From: Prunella strophiata
Lineage: Eukaryota > Chordata > Aves > Passeriformes > Prunellidae
Length of the DNA stretch: 64,000 nt
Direction: 5' to 3'
Assembly (NCBI GenBank): GCA_036583965.1
Contig: JAZBQD010000019.1
Location: 2,595,006-2,659,005, forward strand
Shown here: piece after piece, positions 1 to 11,600 of the stretch
Position numbering within the stretch: the stretch's first letter is position 1
Layout of the letters: the number at the start of each line of letters is the position of its first letter
Program-made: the position numbers and the translations under genes
The notes under the pieces: generated by a model
Told to the model about the DNA's origin: nothing
The model's database searches: none
Seen by the model: only the letters and a program-made list of their open reading frames with translations

Positions 1-537
1 CTGCTCGGCGTTTCCAGCCTCACCACTCCCCCAGCCCCATCCAGGCCGACCCCGCAGCGGTGCCTGGGGGCACCGAGGGCACTCCGTGCATCTTTTCACC
101 TCCCCGTGCTGCCTCACCTCAGGCTGGGCAGCAGGAGGTGAATGTTTTCCAGGGAGCCATGCCCATCACACACCCAGCTTTGGAGCTGTGCCAGCCGGGA
201 TCCTGGCGCTGCCTGCCAGGAGCGTGCTCGCCGCCCTCCGCTCGCGTGTCCCGGAGCTGCCCGGGCTTGCTCATCCCAAAGAACGAGCCCGGGGGCGTGG
301 GGCAGGGTTGGGAACATCCCTGGCACGTCCTGGGTGCTGCTGTTGGAGCGGGAGGAATCGCCCAGCCCCACCAGGCCACCCCTTCCCTACCCTGGGTTTT
401 ATGGAGCAAGGGTGCAGCCAGTCCCGGGGCAGGGGCTGTGAAAGAGTCAGTGCAGAAATGGGGAGATGGATTTGTGCCAGGGAGGCTTAGATTGGATATT
501 AGGGGAAATATTAAGGGTTATTAGGGGAAATTCCTTG
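1..537. other. Downstream flank of FERMT2
   Basis: GC-rich unique sequence. No exon of a neighbouring gene could be recognised. Confidence 0.5.
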
Positions 538-675
538 ATGCAATGGATGGTCAGGCACTGGCACAGCTGCCCAGGGTAGCAGTGGAGTCCCTGGAGGGAT
601 GTAAAAGCTTTGTGGATGTGGCAGTTGGGGACATGGTTTAGTGGTGGGTCTGGCTTAGATCCTGTGATTCCCTGA
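538..675 (+). mobile_element. CR1 LINE 3' fragment (older type)
   Basis: CR1 are avian non-LTR retrotransposons, almost always 5'-truncated. This copy has the old-subfamily string GGGGACATGGTTTAGTGGTGG ending near GATCCTGTGATTCC. Confidence 0.75.
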
Positions 676-699
676 ATCCCCAGGCTGCTTCCCACTGTG

Positions 700-1008
700 G
701 GATCTACAGGGGACTCCAGGAGAGCTGGAGAGGGACTTGGAGTGAAAGGACACAGGGAATGGCTTCCCACTGCCAGAGGGCAGGGATGGATGGGAGATTG
801 GGAAGGAATTCTTCCCTGTGAGTGGTGAGGCCCTGGCACAGGGTGCCCAGAGCAGCTGTGGCTGCCCCTGGATCCCTGGAAGTGTCCCAGGTCAGGTTGG
901 GCAGGGCTTGGAGCAGCCTGGGATAGTGGAAGGTGTCCCTGCCCTTGGCAGGAGGTGGAATGAGATGAGCTTTAAGGTCCCTTCCAACCAAAACCATTCC
1001 AGAATTTT
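700..1008 (+). mobile_element. CR1 LINE 3' fragment
   Basis: It has TGGCACAGGGTGCCCAGAGC, the GGATAGTGGAAGGTGTCCC block and the end TCCAACCAAAACCATTCC. Confidence 0.88.
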
Positions 1009-1178
1009 GTAACTTTTTGTTGCTTTTTGGTGGCATTTGTTCAGCAAACTTGGGATAAGGCAGCCCAAGGCTGCCATGGGATGGCTCCATCCTATGGAAT
1101 TGTTTATGGCCTTTCCATAGCACAGGTAGACCCCAAAAACCAGGAGTGGCAGCTGAGTGTTAAATAGAAGATTTGACT

Positions 1179-1184
1179 TTTATT
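1179..1184 (-). terminator. Distal poly(A) signal of FERMT2
   Basis: AATAAA on the minus strand. About 20-50 nt beyond it the transcript strand reads TGGTTTTTGGGG, a GU/U-rich downstream element. It fits the expected 3'UTR length. Confidence 0.6.
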
Positions 1185-2164
1185 TAAAATAAAATGTATT
1201 TGAACATAGTCTTGATACCACGGACTATGGGAACACAACACTGGTTATTCCTTGGCATGAGGTGGGCACAGGATCCCTCCTCGTTAGCATTAATGTGGGA
1301 ATGGCTTAATGAACCTGGCAGTCCTGGCCCCAGGGATCAGCTACTGAGGGTGTTGTGGCACAGCTCTGGAATCCCCTTTAACTTAGATCAAAATTTACTG
1401 GACTGAAATTGTATTTTTTGTGGGTTTTTTATATCCTTGGTTTGTCCCCATACCCCTTCCAGACATCCTACAGTTACTGCTGATCTATGCAATATCCTAG
1501 CTGGCTTGTGAGACTAGTTACAAAAACTGTACAACTTTATAAAATTTGTGGTTTTTTTACATTAGTTACACAAAAACCTTTACTTCATAAACCTTTTACT
1601 TCATATCGTAATGAAAAAATTTGCATATCAGAGGCAGAACAGTGACTATGCTGGTGAATACTAAAAGTGTCATAATACAATATGGTGTACAAATAAAATT
1701 AAAAAAAAAAGGACAATATAAATGATTATCAAAAGGCAAGTTAAACAAATAAAACCAAGCTATAACAGACTAACAGAAGATCATCTTCGAGGCCACACAA
1801 AACTATCCTCAAAGTCATGTCAGGCACCTTCAGAGTCCTGGTGTAGTGTGAGAGGAGAGATGGCAGCTCTGCTTGGGAGCAGGACGACTTCAAACAGGTC
1901 AAATGTACAGAATAAAAACACAAAAAAAGGAAATAAAACACTCATGCATTAAACATGATAAATAGACTTCATATAGGTTAGCCCTGGATGGCTTTACAAG
2001 AAGATGGCTTAGAGTTCTCTTCAAAAATTGGCTTTTTTAAGTCAGTTAAAACTTTATCCTGATCTGCCCATCGGGGTCTGGATCTGTGGGTCACTGTCAC
2101 CCTGCCCAGACACGGTCTGGTTATAGCAAATTAACAGAAGTGCTCATTAGTGCACACAGATTAA

Positions 2165-2325
2165 CTGGTCTGGTAATGCAAAAAAACCAAAAACAAAACA
2201 AAAGGAAAAAAACAAAAACAAAACAAAAAAAGAAAAAACAAAACAAAACAAAACAAAACAAACAAACAACAAAAAGAAAACTAACCAAAAATCCAATTGT
2301 TTAAAAAAAAAAAAAAAAAAAAAAA
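2165..2325. repeat. A-rich / (AAAAC)n tract; U-rich in FERMT2 mRNA
   Basis: The plus strand is almost pure A/C (AAAAC units, then a 23-nt A run). In the FERMT2 transcript this is a ~160-nt U/GUUUU tract inside the 3'UTR. Confidence 0.9.
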
Positions 2326-2343
2326 GATACATTTCAAGCTTAC

Positions 2344-2349
2344 TTTATT
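2344..2349 (-). terminator. Possible proximal poly(A) signal of FERMT2
   Basis: AATAAA on the minus strand, about 90 nt after the stop codon. It is followed after ~20 nt by an uninterrupted T run and GTTTT-rich sequence that could act as a downstream element. Use would give a very short 3'UTR. Confidence 0.4.
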
Positions 2350-2440
2350 AAGCAGCATTATCTCAAAGGACAGCTTTGGAAAGTTAAACATGAATATGGC
2401 CATGGGGGTTCCTGGGGGGCAAGGCTGGTTCCTGAGGGGC

Positions 2441-2614
2441 TCACACCCAGCCACTGGTCAGTTTGTAGAACATCTCCTCGTCCAGGCTCTCGTTCTGGTC
2501 CTTGGCCCTCGTGGACAGGAAGATGTAGCCCCCGATGAACTCGTGCACCACCTTGCAATCCACCTCGGTGCAGATGAAGGACACGCGCACCTCGTCCGCG
2601 AACTCCACCGTCAC
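2441..2614 (-). CDS. FERMT2: FERMT2 E15, last coding exon (residues 624-680)
   Basis: Acceptor CCCGCAG|GTGACG. It encodes [20 protein letters not shown] through [13 protein letters not shown] and the stop at 2441-2443. This is the C-terminal half of the PTB-like F3 lobe, with the conserved kindlin C-terminus. The frame is intact and 57 residues long, as in the family. Confidence 0.97.
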   Translation of the reverse strand: MTVEFADEVRVSFICTEVDCKVVHEFIGGYIFLSTRAKDQNESLDEEMFYKLTSGWV

Positions 2615-5600
2615 CTGCGGGCACACGCGGCTCAGCCCCGGCGGGCAGCTGCTGCTGCCCCTCCCCTGAGCCTTCTGCCTCTTCACATGGTTTTCTAATG
2701 CCCAAGCACAACTTGGTGGTGCCATTGTAGGAGTGAGCCCAGAGAAAGCCAAGGGCTGGAGCTGCTCTGCTCTGGAGGTGAGCTGGGAGAGCTGGGGGTG
2801 CTCCCCTGGAGAGGAGAAGGCTCCAGGGAGAGCTCAGAGCCCCTGGCAGGGCCTGAAGGGGCTCCAGGAGAGCTGGAGAGGGACTGGGGACAAGGATGGA
2901 GGGACAGGACACAGGGAATGGCTCCCAGTGCCAGAGGGCAGGGATGCCAGGGTGGGAGATTGGGAAGAAACTCTTCTCTGTGAGGACAGTGAGGCCCTTG
3001 CTCAGTTTTCCCAGAGCAGCTGTGGCTGCCCCTGGATCCCTGGCTGTGCCCAAGGCCAGGTTGGACAGAGCTTGGAGCAGCCTGGGACAGTGGAAGGTGT
3101 CCCTGCCATGGCAGGGGTGGAATGAGCTGATCTTTAAGGTCCCTCCCAACCCAAACCATTCTGGGATCCTGTGAATGATCATTTGGCCTTGAGTTCCTAA
3201 TGAGTTCCTTCCCCTTTTAATATCCTATGACTCTTATTCAAATATTTAGATACTGAAATACCTTTTATTGCCTTTTTAATTGTTTTCTATTTATTTATCC
3301 ATTGATTTATTTATTTAAATTGTCATTACCCCTTGTATTCCCCCATGACTCAGAAACAATCCCCCAGTGTGTTTCCACCTCTCCATGGTGAGCACGTGGC
3401 CACACTTTCCCTGCTTCCAGAGAAACAGGGACTGAGCACAGACCTGTTAAAGTCTGGGGTTTCTTTCCACTTTTCCTTGCTTTTCTAAGTTGAATTTTGG
3501 CCACTGAAATACCTTATGGGGGCTGGGGGAGCTCATTTTGGAGTGACTGAACAATCCATTCATTTATTGATGCTCATTCCCTTTTTGTTCCCCCATCACT
3601 GACAGCTCTGCAGGAGGCCTGGGGATTCCCAGCAGAGTATCCAAGCTGGATAATTGGGATATCTGGGCTTGCAACTGAGTCAAAACAATGACTCTGAGGC
3701 AGAGGGGGGAAGCCGAATAATTTTTCCAACAACTCTTAATGAGCTGCAAACTGCAGGAGAACAGCCCTCACGTATCCCTGGCAGTTTTAATTGTGTGCTC
3801 TGCCAAAAAGGAGCCCAAAAATTTGTGCATCCAAATGTAACAGCAGGGGGAAAGCCCATCTCAGAGCCTGGGGAAGTAACTACTCCTGTTTTGTTTGCTA
3901 TTTACATGAAAGCCTGAGCTGTACAGCAAATGAAAGGAATTTTAGTATGGATAAGGCCCTGTACATTTGTGTTATGGGTTAGGATGGGGCCCGAGCATCC
4001 AGTGCTGAGGTTTCACTTCATTTAATTGTGTGGGGTTCAGAGAAGTGGAGAAAACAATTCCTGGCTACAGGAGAGAAAGATTTGGGGTTTTTTCTTAAGG
4101 GTCACACACAGCTCCACCAGTGCCTAAAGGGACTCCAGGAGAGCTGGAGAAGGACTGGGGATGGAGGGACAGGACACAGGGAATGGCTCCCAGTGCCAGA
4201 GGGCAGGGATGGATGGGAGATTGGGAACTGGGGATTCCTGATGTGAGGGTGCTGAGGCCCTGGCACAGGGTGCCCAGAGAAGCTGTGGCTGCTCCTGGAT
4301 CCCTGAAGTGCCCAAGGCCAGGCTGGACATGGGCTTGGAGCAACCTGGGATAGTGGAAGATGTCCCTGCCTATGGTGAGGGGTTGGAACAAGATGAGCTT
4401 TAAGATTCCTTCCAACCCATTTGGGATTCCAGGACTCCAGGAGTGGTGCCTGTCTCACTGACAGCAGCAGGGGAGAGCACAGGGTGTCAGACACATCTCA
4501 CCATTTTGATCTCCCAGTTGACAGTTCCACTGTTTCATGTTGCTGAAGCGCCAGGTCTTGACGGCGTCGCCCGTGCTGGCAGTCCATGCGGATCAGGCGG
4601 TTGTAGGCGATGCCGATCAGCTCATCCTTCTTCCCACCCTGGAACCTGGCACAGGGCATGGAGACAAACACGTGAGACACACATACCCAGCAGCTGAGGT
4701 TACTGTAAAGTCGTTTTCATAAATCACAGCAGCTCATGTTTGTAATTTCAGCTGCAGCGCCACTTCCCCAGCCAAGGGTGTGCACAGGGATGTCCTTGCC
4801 CATGGCAAGGGGTTGGGATGAGATGAACTTGGAGGCTCCTTCCAACCCAACACAAGGCAACTCAACCCAACCCAACCCAATCCAAGGCAATGCAGCACAA
4901 CCCAAGGCAATGCACCAACCCAAAAACCCCAAACACAAAACCCCCCAAACCACAAACCAAGGCAATGCACACAACCAAGGCAACTCAACGCAACAACCCA
5001 AGGCCAACCAACAACCCAACCCAACCCAATCCAAGGCAATGCAACGCAACTCAATGCAATGCAATGCAACCCAACCCAACCCAACCCAACCCAATCCAAG
5101 GCAATGCAATGCAACCCAACCCAACCTAACCCAACAAAACCCAATCCAATGCAACCCAACCCAATCCAAGGCAATGCAACACAACCCAACACAATGCAAC
5201 CCAACCCAACCCAACGCAATCCAACCCAACCCAACCCAACCCAACCCAACGCAATCCAACCCAACCCAATGCAACCCAACCCAACCCAACCCAACAAAAC
5301 CCAACCCAACCCAACCCAATCCAACCCAACCCAACCCAATGCAACCCAACCCAACCCCATCCAAGGCAATGCAACACAACCCAACACAACCCAACCCAAC
5401 AAAACCCAATCCAATGCAACCCAACCCAATCCAAGGCAACACAACCCAACCAAACCAAACCCAATCCAACCCAACCCAACAAAACCCAACCCAACCCAAC
5501 CCAACGCAACCCAACCTAATCCAACTCAACCCAATCCAACACAACGCAACCCAACCCAACCCCATCCAACCCAACCCAACGCAACAACGCAATCCAACGC

Positions 5601-8600
5601 AACCCAATCCTACCCAATGCAACACAACCCAACACACCCAACCCAATGAAACCCAATCCAATGCAACCCAACCCAATCTAAGGCAATGCAACCCAACCAA
5701 ACCAAACCAAATCCAACGCAACGCAAGCAAACCCAATCCAACCCAACAAAACCCAATCCAATGCAACCCAACCCAATCCAAGGCAATGCAACACAACACA
5801 ACTCAATGCAATGCAACCCAACAAAACCCAATCCAATGCAACTCAGACAACCCAACCAACCCAACCCAATGCAACCCAACCCAGTCCAACCCAACCCAAC
5901 GCAATCCAACCCAACCCAATCCTACCCACTGCAACACAACCCAACACAACCCAACCCAATGAAACCCAATGCAACGCAATGCAACCAAACCCAATCCAAC
6001 CCAACCCAACCCAACCGGTTCCACGATGATTCCAGGGTATTTAACCCACCCCCTGTATCCATTAAGGAAACTCCTCCAGCCCAGCCCCACCCACCTTGCG
6101 TTGAAGTGCGTGATGCCGAACTCCTGGCAGCGACTGCCAGGCCTGGATGAAGCGCATCTTGGCCTCGATGAGGCTCATCTGGGCCACGTTCTGGTGAGCC
6201 TCCAGGATGCGCGCCGTGATCTGCGGGCGGCGAGACACAGCGGGGTCAGGGGACAGGGGGACCTCGGTGCCACCTCCGCTGCCGCGCGCACGGGAGCGGC
6301 TGGGGAGCCGCGCGGATCCGAGCGCGGATAATCAGTAACTCCTCCCCTGAGGTTTTACTTCAGCTCTGAGTGCTCATGTGGAGCTTCCCATCTCCAGATA
6401 CAGGAAAGCAAATATAGATCAGAGCTGTCTGGAGGCAAAGAGCCACTCATGCTCTCGGGAACTTTAAGGATGTGAGTGAACAACAAGGCAAATTTGTGGT
6501 GGAGGGTTTCCAGTTTCACCCCATAAATCACTGGGGACTGTTATAAAAACCTACCAGGGCCCAAGTGTCACGGGAGGGTGCAGGTTTTGTTAGTGCTTTC
6601 ACTGCTGCTCTATAAACCAAAGGGGTTCTAGATTAAGTTTATTTTAAGTTTATCTTAATTTTATTGTTGCTGTCACTTACCAAGTCTCTTACATAGCCTG
6701 GCTGAAGATGGCAAGGCGAAATGAAAAAATAAAAAAAAGAAAAGGAGGCAGAAAGAAAAAAAAGCAATCAGAAATATGGCAACAAAGCAAAGAAAAAGTG
6801 TAAATTAACTGCAAACCAAAGTTCAAGCAAAAAAAAAAAAAAAAACCAAAAACCAAACCAAAACAAACCACATGCACAATTCCTTAGGTGGAAAAGCAGC
6901 CAAAGGGAGTGTGAGCAGGGACAAGCAAGCAGAGAGTCACCCCTCATGCCAGCCCTGCTGGAGCACTGGAGTCATCCCAGCTGGGCCCTGGAGTTGTGGA
7001 GAGATGGTTTTGGTCCTGAGATGGTTTGGGATGAATTTCAGGAAAGGTTCTTCCCCCAGAAGGTGCTGGCACTGCCCAGGTTCCCCAGGGAATGGGCACA
7101 GCCCTGAGGCTGCCAGAGCTGCCAGGAGCTGCCAGGGATGCCCAGGGTGGGATTGTTGGGGGGTCTGGACTCTGATCCTTGTGGATCCCTTCCCACTCAG
7201 GATGTTCTGTGATTCTGTGGTCCTGCTGGGGGGTGAAGGGGAGGGTGAAGCTGCCAGTTCAGAGGTGGGTTCATGGCCTCACTTTCCTCTCCATGTCTCT
7301 GCACAAACTCAAGGCCACTCTCTGGCTGGGGAAGCTCAGGAGCTCACTCCTTCTGTTTGGGATATGTGGAGAAATTATGGGGATGCTGCTTGGGATAACA
7401 AGCAGATGAAGGGAACATCAGCTGTGCTTCTCAGAGATGTGTCTGCCCTTGCTGGCTCTGACACCAAACTCTGGCAGGGCACCTGGGAGTTCTGAAAATC
7501 CATATTTTGGGTCAGGTCTTGTTTATTTTCATTCAGGATTCAGGTGCTTCCAGTCCTAACCTGCCAACCCTACACTGCTGCACGTGCAGACAAACATCAC
7601 CCCAGTGGGTTTGGGGCTGGTGAGGACCCAGAGCCTCCATAAATCCACAGCCACTTCCCATTCCAGCACCTCCTGTGGGCTGCACAGCCTTCTCCTCCTC
7701 CCCCTCCTTCACTGTTTGTTGGAAGGACCCTTGTGGTCAAATTCCTGACATTCCTGCAGCCTCCATCCCTCATTCCTCCCAGCAAACATCCTCTGCTGCT
7801 CCAAGCTTTGCCTCTGGCCACCAAGGAAAATCCTAAATCCACTGCTTAGCTGATCCCTATGAGGGCCCTGGTGTCCACACCGTGGCCACATCCTGACTGG
7901 GATCATCCCCATCGTGCCCATCCTCACGATTCCATGGATTTTATTTTTATAACCAGGATACCTGCACAGTAAGCAAGTTTTCCAAGCTAATATTTTTCCA
8001 GGTGCCTCTGTTTTACCAGAAACCTAGAAAGTATTTTATATATATAAATATATATATCTATATATATATGTTAAAGTAGTATATTTATGCAGCCTCTCCT
8101 CCATCCAAGGGGATATAAAGGCTTATTCAGGAGAATAATAAGGGCTATATAAAATATAACTCCACTGCCAGGAAATCATCATGCTGTGCCAATAAAAAGT
8201 TATATTTTTCCGGCTTCTCTGACTTGCAGCCTTCTTCTGGGCTTGGAGAAATCATATCCAGCCCCAGCCAGCAGCCTGAAGGATTTAAGTCACCAAAAGG
8301 CCACGGAGCAATGCTTTCCTTATTTTTGCTGCTGTTCTGACATATAATTCTCTTTGAGAGAATCCTGCATTTATTCCCAGTGCAGAACAGTTCAGCCCTG
8401 TCAGGCAGGGATTGGATGGAGCGTGGATGGAGTTCAAGCACGAGTCACAGCAACTCAAAACCAAAGCAGTGTTCCAAGGACTGGCATTTGGAAGCAGTGG
8501 AAAAGCAAAGAGAGAAAAATGCAAACCATGTTACAGCCAAGTGTGGATAAAGCACTGCAAGCAACTGCAGCTCCGCTGATCCCGGGGATTTCTCCATGGA

Positions 8601-11600
8601 TTCTGTGCAGGGGAAGGGGTTTTAACCCCAGCACCGGGCAGAGATGGGGCAGCTGGAGCCAAACCATTATCAGCAGGGGCCAAACCATTCCCGGAATGTG
8701 TTTAAAATCAACATCAACCAATTTCAAATGCATTTCCAATTGAAGGTTCCCCACTGTGTCCATGCAATTCACACAGCACGTGGCAGAATCCCGGTGCTGG
8801 GTGCCATCCCCAGGTGCTGGATCCAAACCCTTCAGTCCCACCTGGTTTTAGTAACCACGTGCATCCCAGTGAGTGAGGACATCCAAAACATCCAAACCAC
8901 GCCGTGTTAAACACCAGCCACCGCCGGGACGCGTGTCCAGCCAGCCAAGCAGCACCTACCTGCTTGTTCTTGTACTTCTTCAGGTAGCGAGGAGAGACCA
9001 GGCACTCGGGGTTGATGTCAGTGTTGATCTGCTCTGGGATCAGCTGAGGGTCTGGGTTCAAATGCTGCATTTTCAGGAAGGACAGGATGTTCTGCACTTC
9101 CATGCCGTAGGAGCTGTCGGCCATGGTCTTGCCCTTGGAGGCCAGGCGGCAGGCGGCCATCCAGCTGGCGTACTGCGTCTCCTGCCCCCCAAAACAGGGA
9201 CATGTGTCTGTCACAGACATGGGGGAACCACCAGACCCCTCAAGAAACACCCCATGGAGCCCTCATTCCCCTCCCAGCCTCAGGAGACCCCAGCATGCAC
9301 AAAGACAGGCAGAAACCCAACCAATGTGTGGCCAAAAACCACATGACAAAACCAAAGCTGATTTTCTGCTCCAAACTCACAGGTGACTTGAAGCACATTT
9401 GGAATGCTGAGATCAGACAGGTGAGAGCATTTTCTATTTGTTTTTTAAAGAACAGCCCCTGAGCAGGATGGTGGGCAAAGAGATGGTGGCCAGTCCAAGA
9501 GATGAACTTACGTTGTCGCAGCGCAGCCAAATCTCGTTCATCCCCTCCGCCACTGGAATCAGGAGTTTGATGTTGAACTTCTGACCAGAGATGTTCACAT
9601 CAGGGGTAACTTCACATCCTGCAATCAGGGAGATGGTGTTTAGCAGGGCTGTGAGGAACTATGATTTAAGAAGTGGCAAAGAAAGCAAAAGATAGGAAAA
9701 GAAAGAGCAAAGCTCCCTGACTCAAGGGTCTCCGGTGGCATCTCAGTGCTGCCAAAGGTTTGTCCCACACCTCTGATGGGATGAACATCAGATATCAGAT
9801 GTCCTTTTTTCTAAGTGTCAGGAAAATGTCCCTTTTTCTAAGTGTCAGGAAAATGTCCCTTTTTCCAAGTGTCATGAAAATGGCGGGGGGAAAAGCAAGA
9901 CCTGATCTGAAAGCAATGAAGCCTGAAGTGATCGCGCACCCACAGAACTCCTGGATCCAGCCTGGAATCAGAAATGGATCCAGTGGCTGGCAAACACCCC
10001 AAAATCTTCATGAAAAGATAGGACAAGGTGACTGGATGGGTGTTGACTCTCACCCTAAAACCCTCTATGTTATTGATGAATGATGGGATGCCATGAAGTG
10101 TTTCAGACCAGGCTGGGTGTGGCTTGGACCATTCTGGTTTAGTGCAAGGTGTCTCTGACTGTGGAGTGAGGTGGAACTGGATGGGCTTTAAAGTCCCTTC
10201 CAAGCCAAACCATTGAGGGATTCCATGATTTGGCTGTGAGCATCCTGCTCCTGGTGCCTGGAGAGAATTCCAAGTGCTTGTGTAAACACAGGGGGTGATG
10301 AACCCACCCAGCCACGGCAGCGCGGGCGCCGTGCCAACGCTGCCTCCCAGATTTCTGGAAAATGCCATCACAGCAGATTTGTCAAAAGCTCCCAGAAAGG
10401 TCCTGGGGGCCAGGCCTTGCTCCCACAGCAGCCTGAGGTCACCTGGCATCCCCCCTGCTCCTGCATCCACGGGGAGAACACACGAGCTCACTGCAGCTCC
10501 AGGGCTGCTGGAGCAGGAATGTTTCACTTGACATAAGGACAGGCAGCCACTGCAGGAATTTCAGCTCTGGAGTGAGGCTGCTCCCAACCAGCAGCAGGGA
10601 GAGGAGGAGAAATAAAGGCAGCAGGGGAAGAAAATGGTCTGTTCTTTCCAGTTTCTGCCATGGGAGTCAGTGCAATCAGTCAGTGCAATCCTTTGGAGAA
10701 CTGACAGAAAGGAGAAGGGCAGGTGGAAGGATGGAACAAGGTTTGGAAGGTCCCCTCCAACCCAAACCATTCTGTGGTTCTCCAAGCTCTCTTCCCAAGC
10801 TACTGGGGGGCTGGTGGTGTTTCCCCAATGGGATCACACATAATCACACTTAGAAATCCAAGTCTGTGCCACGATATCAAACCCAGCCACCTCATTCCTC
10901 TACACACCTTTACCCAACCCAGGGATGGAATTCTGAGATGATAAAGCAGTGAGAAAACAAGATACAGGAGGAGCAGCCTATTCCTGGAATAAAAAGCAGC
11001 TTCTCTTAGCCCAGCCTTGTGCTTCTCTTACCTCTCAGGTTCATCTGGTGAGCAGGAGTCCCGTTGGATTCCTCTTTGCTTTTGTAGCAGGAGATGGAGG
11101 TATCTTTGAAGGTGCACCAGTAGGGCTTGTAGCCTTTCAATGTCAGCTTCTTGGGCCTGCAGGACACGTGGGGGGACATCTCACTTGGTCTGAGCTCCTA
11201 AAACAAGCTGCTCCCCTCAGTATTTGCTCAGAATTTCAGCCCTGACAAGCTGCTGTCAGCCTGGGTTATTCCCACTCCTGCCTGGGGGCTCAGCCATTCC
11301 TTCACTGCTGGCTCAAGGAGCTGAGCTCCAATTCCAAGTCTGGACTCTTCAATCCCAGGGAGATAATTTGGGGCAAGGTGGGGGGAGCTGGAAGGACTGT
11401 GCTACAAAAACAGAGGAGTCCATGAACCACTGCAGAATCTGCCTCTCCAGCCACCACATGAAACTGGAACCACTCTGCTCAGGCTCTGAGGGGAGGCAGC
11501 ACTTCCAAGGACGTGTCAGTCACGCACACGCCTGAGTGCACTCCTTGTTTTCTTTTTAAACACTCCACAGCACAAAAGGTTCCCTTCTTTTCTCCAGAAA

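Larger units (their letters stand above)
1160..2440 (-). other. FERMT2: FERMT2 3' untranslated region
   Basis: AT-rich, CR1-free sequence from the stop codon to the distal poly(A) signal, about 1.28 kb, close to the ~1 kb I recall for mammalian FERMT2. It contains a U-rich tract (2165-2325) and two AAUAAA hexamers. The end at ~1160 is inferred from the distal hexamer. Confidence 0.7.
6221..8959 (-). other. FERMT2 intron between E13 and E12
   Basis: Contains the A-rich tract, one CR1-like fragment and a TA microsatellite. The 7.3-8.9 kb part is unique with no coding signal. Confidence 0.85.

Noticed and set aside
4843..6016. Interstitial telomeric repeat
   Set aside because: The unit is CCCAA (5 bp), not the vertebrate CCCTAA hexamer.
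4717..6331. Long Asn-Pro-Thr-Gln and Gly-Leu-Trp-rich open frames
   Set aside because: Translations of the CCCAA array in several frames at once; intronic repeat, not genes.
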